Shown here: positions 5,311-8,045 of the stretch, piece by piece
How the letters are laid out: each line of letters begins with the position of its first letter
How positions within the stretch are numbered: the stretch's first letter is position 1
DNA from: an uncultured Collinsella sp.
Lineage (GTDB): Bacteria > Actinomycetota > Coriobacteriia > Coriobacteriales > Coriobacteriaceae
Assembly (NCBI GenBank): GCA_900547655.1
Contig: URHQ01000092.1
Location: 1 to 8,045 of the forward strand
Length of the DNA stretch: 8,045 nucleotides
Direction of reading: 5' to 3'
Program-made: the position numbers and the translations under genes
Notes under the pieces: generated by a model
Seen by the model: only the letters and a program-made list of their open reading frames with translations
Databases searched by the model: none
What the model was told of the DNA's origin: nothing

Positions 5311-6699
5311 ATGATTAAGATTGCCAAGTTTGGCGGCTCGTCGGTCGCCGACGCCGAACACTTTAAGAAGATCAAGGCCATCGTCGATGCCGACCCGGCT
5401 CGCCGTTTTGTGGTGGTTTCCGCCTGTGGTCGCCGCTTTAAGGGCGACACCAAGGTGACCGACCTGCTCTACCTGGTTAACGCGCACGTTAAGTACCACG
5501 TGTCGTGCGAGGAACTGCTCGAGGACATCGGCCAGCGCTATTTTGATATCGCTGACGAGCTGGAGCTCACCTATCCCATCCGTGAGGAGTTCGCGGCTTT
5601 TGCCGAGCGCGCCCGCTCGGGCGGTTACTCCACCGAGGAGCTCGTGAGCCGCGGCGAGTACTTTACCGCCCGCCTGATGGCCGAGTACCTGGGCTTACCG
5701 TTCCTGGACGCCGCGACGGTTGTGGCGTTCCATCACGACGGTACGCTCAGCATGAATCGCACCTCCGAGCTGGTGCAGGAGTACGGTCAGCAGGGCGGCT
5801 TTGTTATGCCCGGTTTCTACGGCGCGACGCGTGAGGGCCAGATCAAGCTGCTCGACCGTGGTGGCGGCGATATCTCGGGCTCGATCTTGGCTAAGTGCCT
5901 GGGCGCCGATCTGTACGAGAACTGGACCGACGTTTCGGGCTTCTATTCTGCCGATCCGCGCATCGTGCCCGAGGCTCAGCCCATCGCCCGCGTTACCTAC
6001 GAGGAACTGCGCGAGCTTTCGTACATGGGCGCAAGCGTCCTGCACGAGGAGGCCGTGTTCCCCGTGCGCGAGGCGGGTATTCCGCTGGTCATCAAGAACA
6101 CCAATGCGCCGCAGGACCCCGGCACTATCATTAGCGAGACGGCCGATGAGGGCGAGGCGGAGCCCATCATTACCGGTGTGACCGGCAAGCGCGGTTTTGT
6201 CGCCATCAACGTTGCCCGCGACCGCACCAAACCCCGTGTCGGTTTTATGCGCCGCGCGCTTTCGGTCTTCGAGCGCTATGACGTTTCCGTCGAGCACATG
6301 CCCACCGGTGTCGACCGCTTTGGCGCCGTGGTGCAGGAGCAGGATGTGCACGACTCGCTGTACTCGCTCGTGGGCGACATTCAACAGGAGGTCGAGCCGC
6401 TCGAGATCGAGGTTGTCGAGGGCTTGGCGCTCATCGCTACCGTTGGCCGTAACCTGCGCGGCCGTGCAGGTATCTCGGGCCATCTGTTTGGCATGCTTGG
6501 TCAGGCCGGCGTGAGCGTGCGTATGATTTCGCAGAGCTGCGACGAGATCAATATCATCATCGGCGTGGAGGAGAAGGACTTCGACCTGGCGATTCAGACC
6601 ATTTACCGTGCCTTCTCCGACGAGAACGGCATTGTGAAGGTCTCCGACCTGGAGGCTCCCGCGCCGGTCGATCCCGCCCTGGTCGCGCTCCACAAGTAG
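5311..6699 (+). CDS. lysC: Aspartate kinase (aspartokinase), monofunctional
   Basis: The enzyme phosphorylates aspartate with ATP, the first step toward lysine, threonine and methionine. The 462-residue product has the amino-acid kinase domain first: KFGGSSV (6-12), SRGEYFTARLMAEYLG (113-128), LDRGGGDISGS (181-191) and ENWTDVSGFYSADPRIV (203-219). Two C-terminal ACT regulatory domains follow, at about 288-360 and 370-440, the second with RGRAGISGHLFGMLGQAGVSV. Length and lack of a dehydrogenase domain show that it is not a fused ThrA-type enzyme. The ACT domains predict feedback inhibition by lysine and/or threonine; which one cannot be read from the sequence. The start ATG 5311 gives the family N-terminus, but the AGAAAGG upstream is 13 nt away, longer than usual. 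asd follows on the same strand after 174 bp. Confidence 0.96.
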   Translation: MIKIAKFGGSSVADAEHFKKIKAIVDADPARRFVVVSACGRRFKGDTKVTDLLYLVNAHVKYHVSCEELLEDIGQRYFDIADELELTYPIREEFAAFAERARSGGYSTEELVSRGEYFTARLMAEYLGLPFLDAATVVAFHHDGTLSMNRTSELVQEYGQQGGFVMPGFYGATREGQIKLLDRGGGDISGSILAKCLGADLYENWTDVSGFYSADPRIVPEAQPIARVTYEELRELSYMGASVLHEEAVFPVREAGIPLVIKNTNAPQDPGTIISETADEGEAEPIITGVTGKRGFVAINVARDRTKPRVGFMRRALSVFERYDVSVEHMPTGVDRFGAVVQEQDVHDSLYSLVGDIQQEVEPLEIEVVEGLALIATVGRNLRGRAGISGHLFGMLGQAGVSVRMISQSCDEINIIIGVEEKDFDLAIQTIYRAFSDENGIVKVSDLEAPAPVDPALVALHK

Positions 6700-6750
6700 C
6701 TGCCATCCCGTTGATTTTTTGGGACATGTCTCATAAATCTACGGCGGGGC

Positions 6751-6772
6751 GTTTCGTTTCGGTTTCGTTTCG
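6751..6772 (+). repeat. Tandem 11-bp repeat in the lysC-asd gap
   Basis: GTTTCGTTTCG occurs twice head to tail, and a further GTTTCG follows at 6782-6787 inside the next hairpin loop. It lies upstream of the GC-rich hairpin at 6773-6799. No function is evident. Confidence 0.6.
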
Positions 6773-6805
6773 ACGGGGCGGGTTTCGTGTCCGCCCCGTT
6801 CTTGT
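6773..6805 (+). terminator. Probable terminator between lysC and asd
   Basis: A perfect 9-bp stem ACGGGGCGG/CCGCCCCGT closes a 9-nt loop and is followed by TTCTTGT. It lies 74 nt after the lysC stop. The T tract is interrupted, so termination may be partial, leaving asd served by readthrough, by its own promoter, or by both. Confidence 0.5.
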
Positions 6806-6873
6806 ATACACTGGCAACAATAATCGGCCTGCTCGGCGTGCGGGCAAAAGCCACAACCTTTAAAGGGGGAAGC

Positions 6874-7899
6874 ATGAAACAGTACACGGTTGCTATTTTG
6901 GGCGCGACAGGAGCTGTAGGCACCCAGATGCTCGAGTGCCTCAACGAGCAGGAGTTCCCGGTCGGCAAGCTCAAGCTGCTGGCGAGCGCACGCTCCGCGG
7001 GCAAGACCGTCGAGTTCCGCGGCGAGCAGGTTGTGATCGAAGAGGCTTGCCCCGAGGCCTTTGAGGGCTGTGATATTGTGCTCGGCGCTGCCGGCGACGA
7101 TATCGCCAAGGAGCTGCTGCCCGAGGCCGTCAAGCGTGGCGCCGTCGTAGTCGACAACAGCCATGCCTTCCGCATGGATCCCGAGGTGCCGCTGGTCGTG
7201 CCCGAGATCAATGCCGACGATATCAAGTGGCATCACGGCCTGATCGCCAACCCCAACTGCGCGACCATTATCGGTCTGGTTCCCACCTGGCCGCTGCACC
7301 AGCTTGCCGGCGTGAAGCGTATGATCGTGTCCACGTATCAGGCAGCTTCGGGCGCCGGCGCGCCCGGTATGGCTGAGCTCGAGGCCCAGCTGGCCGCCCT
7401 GGGCCGTGGCGAGGAGATTCCCGAGCCGCGCGCATTTGCCGCCCAGCTGGCGAGCAACCTGATTCCGCAGATTGGCGGCGTCAAGGAGGAGGGCTTTACC
7501 TCCGAGGAGATGAAACTGCAGAACGAGGGCCGCAAGATCATGCATCTGCCCGAGCTGCGCGTGAACTGCACCTGCGTGCGCGTGCCCGTGCTGCGTTCGC
7601 ACTCCGAGAGCATTACGCTCGAGTTTGAGCGCGATATTACGGTCGAGGAGGCCCGTGCTGCGCTGGCTGCAGCTCCCGGCGTCAAGCTGGTTGACGATAT
7701 GGCTGCCGAGGATGCACACGACCGCTTCCCCATGCCGATGGACACCTCCGACCAGGACCTGATTTGGGTCGGCCGCGTGCGCCGCGACATCTCGAACCCC
7801 GAGGCTGCGCGCGGCATCACCTTCTGGTGCTGCGGCGACCAAATCCGTAAGGGTGCGGCAACCAACGCCGTCCAGATCGCTAAGCTGCTCTGCGAGTAG
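6874..7899 (+). CDS. asd: Aspartate-semialdehyde dehydrogenase
   Basis: The enzyme uses NADPH to reduce aspartyl-4-phosphate, the LysC product, to aspartate semialdehyde, the branch point between lysine and homoserine. The 341-residue product has the usual length. The nucleotide-binding loop GATGAVG is at residues 10-16, VVDNSHAFRMDPEVPLVVPE at 92-111, the active-site cysteine in ANPNCAT (Cys129), STYQAASGAG at 153-162, and the RVPV segment with the conserved histidine (His243) at 236-243. The start ATG 6874 follows AAAGGGGGAAGC and gives the family N-terminus MKQYTVAILGATG; the longer open frame from 6787 would begin inside a hairpin loop and is rejected. It follows lysC, and a nested hairpin element starts 14 nt after its stop. 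Confidence 0.97.
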   Translation: MKQYTVAILGATGAVGTQMLECLNEQEFPVGKLKLLASARSAGKTVEFRGEQVVIEEACPEAFEGCDIVLGAAGDDIAKELLPEAVKRGAVVVDNSHAFRMDPEVPLVVPEINADDIKWHHGLIANPNCATIIGLVPTWPLHQLAGVKRMIVSTYQAASGAGAPGMAELEAQLAALGRGEEIPEPRAFAAQLASNLIPQIGGVKEEGFTSEEMKLQNEGRKIMHLPELRVNCTCVRVPVLRSHSESITLEFERDITVEEARAALAAAPGVKLVDDMAAEDAHDRFPMPMDTSDQDLIWVGRVRRDISNPEAARGITFWCCGDQIRKGAATNAVQIAKLLCE

Positions 7900-7913
7900 C
7901 GGTTGACCTGTCC

Positions 7914-8043
7914 GGCGGGGGCCGGGCTTGGTTTTCAGAACGTCCTCGACCATGTGTGGCGCCTTGTCCTGCTCCTTCGGAGCCGCGGACAAGGCGCCAC
8001 ACTGGTCTGCGGAGTGTTCTGAAAACCAAGCCCGGCCCCCGCC
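7914..8043 (+). repeat. Nested inverted-repeat element, perfect copy C
   Basis: The outer arms 7914-7941 and 8016-8043 are perfect 28-bp inverted repeats. The intervening segments are GTCCTCGACCATG (7942-7954) and CTGGTCTGCGGAGT (8002-8015). The inner arms 7955-7969 and 7987-8001 pair perfectly over 15 bp, and the loop between them carries another GCTCC-TTC-GGAGC hairpin. The intervening segments match copy A almost exactly, but the arms do not, apart from short TTTTCAG/CTGAAAA pieces. It begins 14 nt after the asd stop, in the asd sense. The window ends 2 nt beyond the element. Confidence 0.9.
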
Positions 8044-8045
8044 TG

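Noticed and set aside
5695..6693. Long minus-strand frame opposite lysC (332 codons)
   Set aside because: It is a shadow frame common in GC-rich DNA; lysC on the plus strand has all catalytic motifs. The same applies to the frame opposite asd (6739-7992).
6701..6723. TCCC/GGGA hairpin with a T run after lysC as a terminator
   Set aside because: The stem is only 4 bp and the T run is in the loop, not after the stem.

Overview
The window looks like chromosome from a GC-rich gut actinobacterium, most likely Collinsella or another Coriobacteriia. I infer this from the codon use and the sequence style of the four aspartate-family enzymes; no 16S or other marker gene is present. The right two thirds (about 2606-7899) are conserved, GC-rich biosynthetic DNA. 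The left third (1-2290) is visibly more AT-rich and holds accessory genes.

Layout. Positions 59-1361 (+): an ADP-ribosyltransferase-like DUF3990 protein that appears to lack its N-terminal motif, overlapping a gene for a helix-turn-helix protein; together they resemble a toxin-antitoxin pair. Positions 1564-2208 (-): a secreted DUF5626-like protein followed by a 34-residue single-pass membrane peptide, ending in a hairpin. Positions 2224-2605: no intact gene, but a possible promoter with a palindrome, a possible 3' gene remnant, one degenerate copy and one perfect copy of a nested hairpin element. Positions 2606-5206 (-): thrC then thrB, separated by a strong intrinsic terminator and a third, diverged hairpin element lying directly upstream of the thrB ribosome binding site. 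Positions 5311-7899 (+): lysC then asd, divergent from thrC. Positions 7914-8043: another perfect nested hairpin just after asd.

Function. LysC phosphorylates aspartate and Asd reduces the aspartyl phosphate to aspartate semialdehyde, the branch point to lysine and to homoserine. ThrB phosphorylates homoserine and ThrC converts O-phosphohomoserine to threonine. The linking enzyme, homoserine dehydrogenase, is not in this window.

Most unusual: copies of one nested inverted-repeat family flank the threonine/lysine genes. In the two best copies the outer arms (27 and 28 bp) and inner arms pair perfectly but have largely unrelated sequences between copies, while the two short segments between outer and inner arms are nearly identical. 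One T-A to C-G compensatory change supports a folded structure. I do not recognise it as a named element.
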